From: Phlegmacium glaucopus
Taxonomy: Eukaryota; Basidiomycota; Agaricomycetes; Agaricales; Cortinariaceae
Length of the DNA stretch: 64,000 nt
Assembly (NCBI GenBank): GCA_015039465.1
Contig: MU130030.1
Location: 221,950-285,949, forward strand
Direction: 5' to 3'
In this document: positions 54,804-64,000 of the stretch, piece after piece
Layout: each line of letters starts with the position of its first letter
Numbering within the stretch: position 1 is the first letter of the stretch
The notes under the pieces: generated by a model
The model's input: the letters and a program-made list of their open reading frames with translations, nothing else
What the model was told of the DNA's origin: nothing
The model's database searches: none
Translations under genes and position numbers: made by a program

Positions 54804-55175
54804 CTTGACACACTGCGAGAATAATCCTCTGCTGCTGATTCATCTGCAATTCCTGCTTAGTCGTGATCCTCCTGGACTTCCTAAATTGTCATAAAGAGGG
54901 TGGGAAGGCTTCATGTACCGCGTGAATGATGGTTTTGGCAGTGAATGATAAGATAAGAGGTAGATAATTGAGGATAGGGGACTGAGTGAGATCCAAGAGC
55001 GAGGGATGGCAAGATAGATGGCTGAAGCAAAAACTTGTGGGTCCATAGCCACAACAACAATGACAAAGCCTCTGACATAATGGGATATGTGGCTGATGCG
55101 TCCATAAAGAGGCCGTTCTTGAAATGATGGACCAAAGATATGATCAAACGTGAGCTGATGACCAATGTGAATAGT

Positions 55176-55505
55176 TGTCAGGGGACACCCATTGTGTCCG
55201 CCTCTACACTTGCTTGGTATGTACTTACTTTCACTCAACTCTATGATCGTACCCCATACCGCATCCCTTATCCTGCTCCTCATGTTCTCCCTTCTATTGT
55301 AGTAGTAGTTGTCCCTTCGCCGATGACATCTTGACAGATGTCAGTTTATATTTAGGTTATATTTACCTCGTCCTACCTTCTATTACATCCTAGCTGTATA
55401 TAGTCGAATTGGCTCCCACGCCTGTAGTATATAGACGAAAGGTGGTTATCTTCAATAACCACCTTTGTATTCAACTTGGTTCCTGGGTTCTAACGTCCCC
55501 TAACA
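55176..55505. mobile_element. Solo LTR, 330 bp, TSD ATAGT
   Basis: TGTCAGGGGAC...GTCCCCTAACA (near-perfect inverted ends), flanked by ATAGT at 55171-55175 and 55506-55510. The opposite inverted-repeat arm shows the empty site near 53690. An internal palindrome GGTGGTTATC/GATAACCACC-like hairpin (about 55440-55470) is visible. Confidence 0.88.
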
Positions 55506-55706
55506 ATAGTAGATTGATCGCTTTGTTGGATCACTAGCCAAGGGACAAATGGATGGTAGATGCTTAGGAGCATGTCAATAGTGTAAACGATGGAGAGCAT
55601 AGTGTGAGACATTGAGAATATGATGAGTGGATGAGGGTGATAACATTGAACGAATGATTTGTTGACCAGGAACACGATTCAGGGCTGCTTCCAAAATAGT
55701 GATGGG

Positions 55707-56195
55707 CAGGGTTTGGGAAACCCCTGGGGTACAAGGGTAAGGGTAAGGAGGGTCAGGGTCAGGGTACAGATTTTTTGACCCTTGAAAAACCCTTACCCTT
55801 CTGGAGGGGTCAGGGTATTTTTGGGAATTTTTATTTCTCTGATATCAGAGTGATCTAACTGTTGTGTATCTATAAAATTGACTTTAAATCAGAGAAAAAG
55901 CAATCTAAAGAGGCCTCACTGCTTTCACAACAATCAGTAGCTTAAAATACTAGTCAAACCCTCTCTATTTCATTTAAAATCTATTGCTAAACACCTTTAA
56001 CACCCTGAACATGTTTTAAATAATAGCTACTTTGAAGGCTCCTTTGGATTACAAAGCTTGAGGAAGGATTTGGACCAAACCCTTGCACTAAACCCTGCTG
56101 GGGTTTCTTACCCTCCAACCCCTCAGAAACCCTTACCCTTACCCTCCAAAACCCTTACCCTCAGCCAAGGGTAAGGGGTTTTGGGGACTGCTCCT
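55707..56195. repeat. Element with GGGTAA/TTACCC subterminal repeat arrays
   Basis: Left side carries CAGGGTTTGGGAAACCCC then AAGGGTAAGGGTAAGG and GGGTCAGGGTCAGGG. The right side carries CCCTTACCCTTACCCTCC and AAGGGTAAGGGGTTTTGGGG. The core of about 250 bp is AT-rich and non-coding. The unit CCCTTA is not the fungal telomere unit CCCTAA. Probably a MITE-type element; no target duplication was found. Confidence 0.5.
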
Positions 56196-58045
56196 TGCTC
56201 TATTACCACGACTCTCGTTATATTCCCACGCTCAAAAGAGTGGTGGAAAATTGGAGGAAAAGGCGTAAAGTATAGAAGTAGTCAGGCTATTATCCACAGA
56301 AACACTCCTAAGGCCAGCCATCAAGCTACCCAAGGACAATGACGGAGGATCCTATCGAAAAGACAGGGAAGAAGTCGGCTTTAGGAACACGTCGAGAACC
56401 CCTAGGTGGCTCAGCCCAAACCAGCCGCAGTTTCCTCGAAATTCGACTCCTGTTGGTCCCAGAGGGCGCCCCAGCTACGACGGCCACCCTTTCATCAGCA
56501 CTTTTCCAGATCTCGGCCCTAAACAAGATACCCAGAGAGATCGTCCAAGCTATACGCTCTGTAGCCTGGCTCCTAGATGAGTTGGAAGAGGATGCTGTAG
56601 CGGCCACGGCACGTGACGCGGTGAACTCTCAGCTGAGCTATATGAACGATGAGCTAAAAACCATGACAGATCATTTCCGAACTACATTCAGTCAAGAAGT
56701 TGAAAAGCAGATTGCAGTAATGGCTGCTACAACCAAAACCCTCAAAGACAAGGCCAATCTTCCAATCCCAACTCCCTACAGGGATGCAATCCTAGGTCAG
56801 CACAGAGCTCCAGAAGGAGCAGATCCTAGAGTTGTAGCGAGGATAGGTATTAGGGCCCGACAGTTTATCATGGACTTTCCGGCGGATTCGGCAATGCAAC
56901 AAGTCAGCCAAGCAGAAATGCTGGGCCTCTTCAATAGAGCGATGGTCGAAGTGGCAGGGGAGGAGGACATAGAGAAACATAAGATACGGGCAGTGGAGAA
57001 ACTGTTAAACAAGGGTTTTCTGGGGGAATTCCTGCACGACGAAGGAGCTAAGTGGTTTACTCAGCAAAAACATATTGACACCTTTGTTACAGCTCTGGGG
57101 AACAACAGGGTGGGGGCTCAACTCAAGAAAAGGAACCACCCAGTCATAGCCTATTATGTTCCGCTCAACCTCAACACAGACTCTCCAGGGCATTTGAGAG
57201 AGATAGAGGAGGTCAACAACATTCAGACGGGTGACCTTACCAGCGTACAATGGGTTAAACCTCCTGCAGGGAGGGCACCTACTCAGACATGCAGCCACCT
57301 CATTCTCATGTTTTCAGATCCAGACGCAGCTAACTGGGCAAAGACAACAGGACTGGTTATTTGTAACAAGCGGGTATTGGTATCGAAATACAAGAAGGAA
57401 CCGATCAGGTGTCTTAAATGCAGTACTTTTCTGTCCCCCACCAGATCTGATCAGATCTGATCAGAATTGGTCAGAACTACTCAGATCTGATCTGATCTGA
57501 TCAGAATCTGACCAGAACCGCTCAGAATCTGAGCAGTTCTGAGCAGTTCTGACCAATTCTGGTCAGATTCTGAGCAGATCTGAGCAGATCTGAGTAGTTC
57601 TGACCAATTCTGATCAGATCTGATCAGAATTGCAATACTTATAAGTCAATTCCTACTAACTCATATTTTTTCTAAAATTTCTAACATATTAATTTAAATT
57701 TAAATTTAAATGGATTAATTTAAATTTAAATTTAAATGGATTAATTATACATTTTGAGGTGGGATTAGTTACTAGTACATTAGAATAACAAAATACATTA
57801 GTTGATATCAGAGAAATGAAATCAAAATACTAAGTGGTCAAAATGAGTGGGTAGAGTGGGTGTGAAATGAATGGGCAGGTGGTAGAAAGGGGGGGTGATG
57901 GGTGCAAAACGGGGGTGATGGGTGTAAAAAAGGGGTGATGGGTGCAAAACGGGGGTGATGGGCGTAAAACGGGTGTATGTGGGTGGTCGAAACGGACGAC
58001 GACGAGGAGGCATCGCCATCGTCGTTCGTTGTCCGTCATCATCGT

Positions 58046-58215
58046 CGTTGTCCGTCATCGTTGTCCGTTGTTGTCATCGTTGTCCGTTGTTGTCATCGTT
58101 GTCCGTTGTTGTCATCGTTGTCCGTTGTTGTCATCGTTGTCCGTTGTTGTCATCGTTGTCCGTTGTTGTCATCGTTGTCCGTTGTCGTCATCGTTGTCCG
58201 TTGTCGTCATCGTCG
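58046..58215 (+). repeat. 19-bp minisatellite, about 8-9 units, open in all three forward frames
   Basis: Unit GTTGTCATCGTTGTCCGTT. Because 19 is not a multiple of three and the unit lacks stop codons in any forward phase, each frame reads the same 19-residue cycle. The resulting long frames are a by-product of the repeat. Confidence 0.9.
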
Positions 58216-59010
58216 TCCGTCGTCATCATTGTCGTTTGTCGTTGTTGTCGTGGCTTGTGGTTTGTCATCGTTCGAAAACTAATTAAAAAAACCCCCCTGG
58301 TGAAAGGGGGGGTGGTGATGGTGTGTCGAGGTTGAGGCATGGTAGTAGTGGGGATCTGGTGGTAATTAGTAAGGTAGAATTAAAAATAAAATAAAAACAA
58401 ACAAAAACCCCCTCGAGAGGGGGGGGGTAGCCGTCACCGCCGTCGTCCATCGTGTTGTACGTCGTTGTAAGCCGGTGGGTGTCGTTTGTCGTCGTCACAT
58501 TGGTCGTTCGTCGTGATACAGGTCGTGTGTTGTTGTTGTACGTGTGTACGCATCGTGTGTCGTCGTCGTGCGTGTCGTACGTCGTACATGGCCTAATACA
58601 ACATGTTAGTAGTGAATTAACATAAAATAAAATAAAAAAATACCCCCCCTCACACTGCTGGCAGCAGGGGGGGTTACCATTAGAAAAACGCCATCGTCGT
58701 AGTGTTAAACATTTTTGTGATTGTCTTAAACATTTTTCTTAAGGTTACACCAAATTAATTCCCTTATAAGGAAGTTGTTTTGGTGTAACTTTTGGAAATG
58801 TAATCAGAAATGACATTAAAAATAGTTTTTCCATAAAAAACACCTCTGCCAGCAGTCACCAGGGGGGGTTACCGTTGTTACATGGCTGTCGTCGTTGTGC
58901 TGCCACTGTCGTTCGTTGCCGTTATTTGTTGCCGTTATTTGTTGCTGTTGTTGTGTAGTGGGTATTAGCATATAATGGGGGTCAATAAAATAATCGACTT
59001 ACCTTTTTAT

Positions 59011-59043
59011 GACCACAGACGATGCTGTGCATCGTCTGTGGTC
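59011..59043. repeat. Perfect hairpin (15-bp stem, 3-nt loop) in element B
   Basis: Stem GACCACAGACGATGC / GCATCGTCTGTGGTC, loop TGT. Base-for-base the same as 50235-50267 although the surrounding sequence has diverged. Confidence 0.9.
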
Positions 59044-60131
59044 GTCGTTACTGGCCGTGTGACGGTGTGAGAGACAGAGAACGAAATCAACATTACTTGT
59101 GCAAGTCACATGTGATCACGTGATCACACCCCTCGCACTGAACAAAATACACGATTTTGATGGCAACAAGGTCATTGCCATCTAATCTCAATATAGTGCT
59201 ACTTGACATATTACCATAATTATATTATTTTTCTAGTAAACTCAAGTGGTTCATTTGCTGATCTCACTTAATTCTGCTCGGAATCTGACCAGATTCTGCT
59301 CGGAAATGGTCAGATTCTGCTCGGAAATGGTCAGATTCTGCTCGGAAATGGTCAGATTCTGCTCGGAAATGGTCAGATTCTGCTCGGAAATTGGTCAGAA
59401 TTAAATCTGATTAGATCTGATCAGATCTGGTATTTCTGATCAGATCTGATCAGAATCTGGTCAGAAAAATTGGCTCTATTACTGCCATTTGGGCTTGTAA
59501 AAATTCTGACCGGAATCTGATCAGATCTGACCAATTCTGATCAGATCTGATCAGATCTGGTGGATCACAGCAAAGACCTCCTTAAATGTCAAGGGTGGAA
59601 CCACATAGCGGCGGAGTGTACCTTTAACGAAGACATCTGCGGGACCTGTGGCACACGAGGACATCAAACCAGCTCCTGCACCAACACAAACATCACTCAC
59701 TGCAGATCTTGCGATGCAGAGGATCATACCAGCTGGTCAAGAGACTGTCCCACGTTCATCAGGAAGTGTCGGGAGTATGACATGAAACATCCAGAGAATG
59801 ACCTTCCTTACTACCTGTCAGCCGATTCATGGACTTGGGCGACAGGACCACCTTTACCAGACCCAGCTAGCAGATACAAACCTGCAGAAGGCCTGCCAAT
59901 TCAACAAGCAGCACCCTCACAACGACTAAGGCAGCATCAGCTCCACTTCGGACCAGTAGCAACAAGTAGCCTCGAGCCCTACCATCACCCAAGGGACGCT
60001 GGGTCAGATCAAGGACTGCTCGGTAGGGCCTTGCAGGACAGGCCACCTTTCCCACATCCCGAGCAAAGCACATTAGACGACTTATACCCAGGGGTGCCAC
60101 CCCTCGACGCTGACCTCCCTTATCTTACCCA

Positions 60132-63100
60132 ATGAATAGAAACCTAGAACCTGTGCCAAACAGACTACGGATACTTCAAATCAATATTAATAAATCACAA
60201 AAAGCCCACCTGGACCTCATTAACGGGGCTCTGGGCAAAGACTGGGATGTAATACTAATACAGGAGCCTTATATTACCTTTCTCGGCCACATACAAACAC
60301 CTAATGGATTTGCCAGCATCTTCCCCCAGGACCGCCTGAACTGACCAGACGATGTGGTTTGCTCAGTCATCTGGGTAAACAGCGGACTTTCTTCAAACGT
60401 TTGGAAAGCGATGAACATCCCAGGCAACAACAACTTAACGGCTATTCAAATTAAAATGGGTAATAAGAAAATTTCAATCATAAATATTTATAACGACTGC
60501 ACTCACTCTCAGATGCTCACGCAGCTGCGTCAATTCATGCATGAAGAACGAGTCAGCCTAGGTGGGGGAGCCAACGACCATGTCCTTTGGTGTGGCGACT
60601 TTAATAGGCATCATCCTCTTTGGGACAATGAGGCAGACGAGCGTCTCTTCACCCCTCAGGCAACGAGGGACGCTGCCACTCTGATAGGTATGGTAGCGGA
60701 CGAGGGTCTGGAAATGGCCCTACCGAAGGGAATTCCGACCCTCAAACATATGGTAACTAACCTGTATTCATGCCCAGACAACGTGTGGTGCAGTCCAGAA
60801 CTGGTTCCACTAATCATACAGTGCAACATGGATAGTTATCTACAGCTGCCATGCACAGACCATTTCCCGATTACGACAATCATTGACATCCCTCAGGAAA
60901 GAATAGAGCCTAAGCTCTCCTTCAATTTCCGGATGACAGACTGGGACACGTTTCGGGAGCAACTTTTGACCAACATCGAGACAATACCACTGCCAGCCCC
61001 AATCAAAACTAATGAAGAACTTCAGCAGGCAGCCACCGACCTGACCGAAGCTATTCAGAAGGCAATCAAGGAACAGGTACCAGTCAGTAAACCTTGCCCA
61101 CACTTGAAAAGATGGTGGAACAGTGATTTACAAGGGTTGAAAAAGAAGCTCAACAAGCTAAGTTGCGATGCTATGAGATACAGAGCGGTTCTTCACCATC
61201 CCTGTCATGCAGAACGAAGAGAGGTAGCCCACGAGTATGGGCAAGCGATCCTGGAGGCGAAACACTCACACTGGATAGACTACCTCAAAGAAGCCTCAGC
61301 TAATGATCTCTGGAATGTCAACCGATATCTCAAGGAGCCGGTAGGGGACAGGGGCAAGTCTCACATCCCCACGCTCAAAGTAAAGGAAGTGGATGGTTTA
61401 GTACGAGAGGTGATGACTAACGAGGATAAAGCAGAGGTCTTTCATAAAATCTTCTTTCCCCCAAAACCAGCAGAGTCTACAGTCCCTGCGAACTATGTCT
61501 ACCCAGCGCCGTTACCTCCTCCAGACACAATTTCCAAGGAACAGATCCGGTGTCACATCAAAGCCCTGTCGCCGTACAAATCCAGCGGTCCTGATGAGAT
61601 CCCCAACGTGGTGCTCCAGAAAATGGTGGATATCATAGAGGACTACCTTGACCAGATTTATCAGGCCATCATTAGGCTAGGATTCTATGTTGACGCATGG
61701 AAGGATTTCACAACAATAGTTCTACAGAAACCAGGAAAGCCGGACTACGATGTCCCTAAGGCCCATTGACCTATCGCCCTGCTGTGTACCCTGGAAAAGG
61801 TGCTTATGTCTATAGTCGCAGCAGATATCTCAAGTATGGTCAAAAAGGAGGGTCTGTTGCTGGAAAGTCACTTTGGAGGAAGGCCCGGTCAAATGACTAT
61901 GGACGCCGTTCACACCCTGGTCAATAAGGTCAAGACGGCGTGGCGTTGGGACAAGGTAGTCTCTGTTCTCTACCTCAATGTGGAAGGAGCCTTTCCGAAT
62001 GTGGTAACTGACTGGTTGATTCACAATCTCCGGAAAAGGAGAATACCTAAGGTCTATGTTCGCTTCATCAAGTCCCTGCTGACAGGTAGGTGAACCTGGA
62101 TGAAATTTGATGATTTCATTTGGGAGTTCATTCTCATCTTGAATGGTATCGGCCAGGGTGACCCCCTGTCGATGCTACTCTACATCATATATAATGCTGA
62201 TCTGCTCGACATAGCAGAGAACCTGGAGGAGGAGTCCTTGGGTTTTGTAGACGATGCACTGGTCATGGCTGAAGGCGATGACCTGGGCAAAACAGTGGAA
62301 ATACTAACTAACTTCATGACCAGGATGGAAGGTGGATTTACTTGGTCTAACAATCACAATTCCGTTTTCGCTCTAGACAAATTGGTGGTCACCCACTTCA
62401 CAAGGAAGAGGGTTGCGGATCCAGGTCGACCGGGTCACACAGTCGCCCAGAAACCACCAGCCTTGTTGCTTAAAGGCGAAGCGGTCAAGGTGGCGCCAGT
62501 GTACAAATATCTAGGCATCCACGTGGACAGTCAGCTCAATTGGAAGACGCAAACCTACGAAGCCATCTCCAAGGCCACTAAATGGATTCTACTATACAAG
62601 CGGCTGACGAAACCAGCCTCAGGTCTCTCAGCAAGATTCATGAGGTGTTTGTATATTACAGTCGCAGTCCCCAAGATGACCTATGGTTTGGACGTGTGGT
62701 ATACACCGCCATACAAGGAGCAGGGTAGGAGAAGGAATGCAGGTTTGGTCAAAGCTCTCAAGGAGTTTGGCAAGCTTCAGCGGATGGCAACCTTAGCCAC
62801 CACAGGCGCCCTTTGATCCACTCCTACTGACCTCCTGGACGCCCACTCGGGTCTCCTCCCTATAGATCTTCTCCTTAAAAAGATCTGTCATTGAGTGCTA
62901 ACACAAATCTGTTCCTTGTCACCTACTCTACAGGCGGTAAAATACTATGAACGCCCAGCAAAAAGGCATATAACTAATATCCAGCATCTTCTTAAGCTCT
63001 TTCAGATCAACCCCTCGTCACTGGAAGACATCCCGGCAGTGACAAAACTGCCTAGCTATAGGCTCCCAATTGATATCATCATCGCTAACAGTAAAGAAGA

Positions 63101-64000
63101 ATCTATTGAGGAGGAATCCAAAGATGACGCCAATATTAGAATATATACCGACGGCTCTAGTCAGAACAGATTCGTAGGCGCAGCAGCAGTCATGTACTAC
63201 CCAAGAAACGGCACCATCAATGCACCTTCAAGGATTCTCCGATACCGGTTGGGCACAGACGAAGAATACTCAGTCTGGGATGCAGAGGTGGCGGGAGGTT
63301 TGCTAGCTCTGTGGATGCTTCGAGGATCTAACAGAATAAGTCGACTTCCCATTTCTATCTATTCTGACAGCCAGGCTTTCATTAGATCAGTAGGTGCCCA
63401 ACGAGCAAGGTCAGGTTATCACCTAGTGGAACACTTTAGTAGTCAAGCCGAATCTCTTATCAAATGGGCAGTACCAACCAGAACACCAGAAAGGATAAGG
63501 CTTCGATGGATTGCGGCTCACGAGAATGTCAAAGGCAACAAGCGCGCGGACGAGGAAGCGAAGAGCGCAGCGGCGGGCTCCACAGCTCCACTGGAACATC
63601 TACCTCATCCACTACGCTCACCTCTTCCACTCAGCGCTGGCATTACAAAGACTCAGTACATGTATCAACTAAAGAACGACTGGAAGGGCAAATGGGATCT
63701 CTCACCACGAAAAGAGCGATTCGACAACATAGATCCGAATTTCCCATTCAATAAGTTCCAAAAATCTCAGGAGTCGCTCACTCGTCCACAGAGCAGTCTG
63801 ATCATTCAATTACAGACCAATCACATCCCGCTGAACACCTACTTACACCAAATAGGAAAAGTCAAATCGAAAAGATGCAGCTCATGCTGGAGAATCCGGC
63901 ATGAAGAGGTCATGGAAACAGTCGTCCACTTTCTCTTTGAATGTCCCACCTTCAACTATGAAAGACATGACTTGGATCGTAAGGTGGGGGCTCAATCGAG
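60132..64000 (+). pseudogene. LINE ORF2: endonuclease, reverse transcriptase, RNase H (partial, five TGA codons)
   Basis: AP-type endonuclease: RILQININKSQ, ILIQEPYI, VLWCGDFNRHHPLWD, DHFPITTI. Reverse transcriptase: YKSSGPDEIPN, a PIALL segment, VVSVLYLNVEGAFPNV (catalytic Asp region altered to N), GIGQGDPLSMLLY, GFVDDALVM (catalytic pair) and KYLGIHVDSQLNW. RNase H: IRIYTDGSSQN, YSDSQAFI, RWIAAHENVKGNKRADEEAK. C-terminal CSSCWRIRHEE..HFLFEC (CCHC-type). Premature TGA codons start at 60342, 61767, 62091, 62814 and 62892; one frame otherwise runs to the window end. Confidence 0.87.

Larger units (their letters stand above)
42740..55699. repeat. Long imperfect inverted repeat (arms about 0.6-0.9 kb) around an LTR-like core
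   Basis: The left arm is 42740-42875 plus 53651-54077; the right arm is 54804-55175 plus 55506-55699, reverse complementary to it. Outer ends read CTATTTTGGAAGCAGCC on both arms. Inner ends read CGCAGAGTGTCAAG / CTTGACACACTGCG. The left arm is interrupted by the Gypsy element (TSD TAAG) and the right arm by a 330-bp solo LTR (TSD ATAGT). Each arm shows the uninterrupted form of the other's insertion site. Frames inside the arms give matching peptides on both sides (AMDPQVFAS..YLAIPRSWI) that I cannot assign. Confidence 0.85.
57421..59580 (+). mobile_element. hAT-like non-autonomous element B (8-bp TSD CTTAAATG)
   Basis: Perfect 8-bp duplications CTTAAATG at 57413-57420 and 59581-59588. Ends are CAGTACTTTTCTGTCCCCCA (left) and, reverse complemented, GAGGTCTTTGCTGTGATCCA (right), each followed by CCAGATCTGATCAG and dense GATC-rich repeats. 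The interior has an ATTTAAATTT array (57690-57740), about 20-22-bp GGGGGTGATGGGTGCAAAAC repeats (57890-57970), a 19-bp GTTGTC-type minisatellite (58046-58215), C-run/G-run hairpins, the 33-bp hairpin (59011-59043) and the GTGATCACGTGATCAC palindrome (about 59109). No transposase. It is homologous to element A in inverse orientation. Confidence 0.9.
56339..60135 (+). pseudogene. LINE ORF1 (gag-like RNA-binding protein), interrupted at 57421-59580
   Basis: Part 1 (56339-57420) has a coiled-coil-like stretch and an RRM/gag-like region (VQWVKPPAGRAPTQTCSHLILMF). Part 2 (59589-60135) resumes in the first zinc knuckle. Removing element B and one CTTAAATG copy joins CLK to C and gives CLKCQGWNHIAAEC (CX2CX4HX4C), followed by CGTCGTRGHQTSSC and CRSCDAEDHTSWSRDC, three knuckles in all. 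Otherwise free of stops. It ends TGA 60133-60135 overlapping the ORF2 ATG as ATGA. Confidence 0.85.
56196..64000 (+). mobile_element. LINE (non-LTR retrotransposon, Tad/Jockey-like with RNase H), cut by the window end
   Basis: A 5' region from about 56200, ORF1 (gag-like, zinc knuckles) from 56339, and ORF2 (AP endonuclease, RT, RNase H, C-terminal CCHC) from 60132, continuing past 64000. ORF1 is split by hAT-like element B. ORF2 has five in-frame TGA codons and no frameshift. The 3' UTR and tail lie outside the window, so the element's target duplication cannot be checked. Confidence 0.88.

Noticed and set aside
54840..55283. 147-codon minus-strand frame (and its plus-strand twin at 53830)
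   Set aside because: Lies in the inverted-repeat arms and partly in a solo LTR. No recognised domain, and the other arm's copy is cut short, so it is not listed as a gene.
56100..56180. Interstitial telomere-like repeats
   Set aside because: The unit is CCCTTA/TAAGGG, not the fungal CCCTAA/TTAGGG.
57942..58335. Long overlapping forward frames of Cys/Arg/Val/Leu-rich protein
   Set aside because: They arise from the stop-free 19-bp minisatellite; all three frames read the same cyclic peptide, which is not a gene signature.
60342..62894. TGA recoding (selenocysteine or alternative code) in the LINE
   Set aside because: Host genes here use TGA as a normal stop (for example TPI and the aldo-keto reductase), no SECIS-like logic is evident, and mutational decay explains the pattern better.

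Overview
This window looks like chromosomal DNA from a filamentous basidiomycete, most likely an Agaricomycete. The genes carry many short GT-AG introns of about 50-70 bp. The gene families are typically fungal: a YOR1-like ABCC transporter, an AAD-type aldo-keto reductase, a membrane copper amine oxidase and a festuclavine-dehydrogenase-like NmrA protein. The spliceosomal U2 snRNA and the retroelement types also fit. All gene models were made by eye from reading frames, splice consensus and family motifs; no search was run.

Layout: 1-3.0 kb holds no recognisable gene, only a small inverted-repeat element near 2.7 kb. At 3.07-3.53 kb is SEC61-beta (+), whose first coding exon is just the ATG. 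At 5.18-11.42 kb is a large ABCC transporter (-). At 12.0-13.4 kb is a SET-domain protein (-), at 14.3-15.8 kb an aryl-alcohol-dehydrogenase-like aldo-keto reductase (-), and at 16.2-17.4 kb an alpha/beta-hydrolase (-). The block 11.65-17.7 kb is tandemly duplicated at 17.8-21.7 kb. The second copy kept an intact hydrolase, reduced the SET gene to a 3' fragment, lost the reductase, and gained a poly(A)-tailed retroposed sequence and a TIR element. Then come a SAM methyltransferase (+, 22.1-23.5), U2 snRNA (-, about 24.05-24.24), triosephosphate isomerase (+, 25.2-26.3), three tandem copies of an NAD(P)-binding epimerase/NmrA-like gene (27.0-35.4; the first is 5'-truncated), a membrane-anchored copper amine oxidase (-, 36.3-39.6) and an NmrA-like reductase (+, 40.1-41.1).

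From about 41.4 kb to the end the window is a nest of transposons. A Ty3/Gypsy element (42876-53650, TSD TAAG, LTRs differing at only two CpG positions plus one 10-bp indel) sits in the left arm of a long inverted repeat. It has itself been hit by three later insertions: a 1.54-kb LTR-like element, a 2.26-kb hAT-like element with an 8-bp TSD, and a 522-bp solo LTR. Each removal restores the pol frame exactly. The other inverted-repeat arm is empty for the Gypsy insertion but carries its own 330-bp solo LTR, for which the left arm is empty. Downstream, a LINE (about 56.2 kb to beyond the window) has a second copy of the same hAT-like element (8-bp TSD CTTAAATG) inside its zinc-knuckle codons.

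The most unusual material is this hAT-like family: no transposase, terminal fields of GATC-rich repeats, a perfectly conserved 15-bp-stem hairpin, a conserved 16-bp palindrome, C-run/G-run hairpin modules and several minisatellites. The two retroelements also share a decay signature: 11 premature stops, ten TGA and one TAG, with no frameshift. The single-copy genes look like ordinary housekeeping and secondary-metabolism genes with no evident joint pathway.
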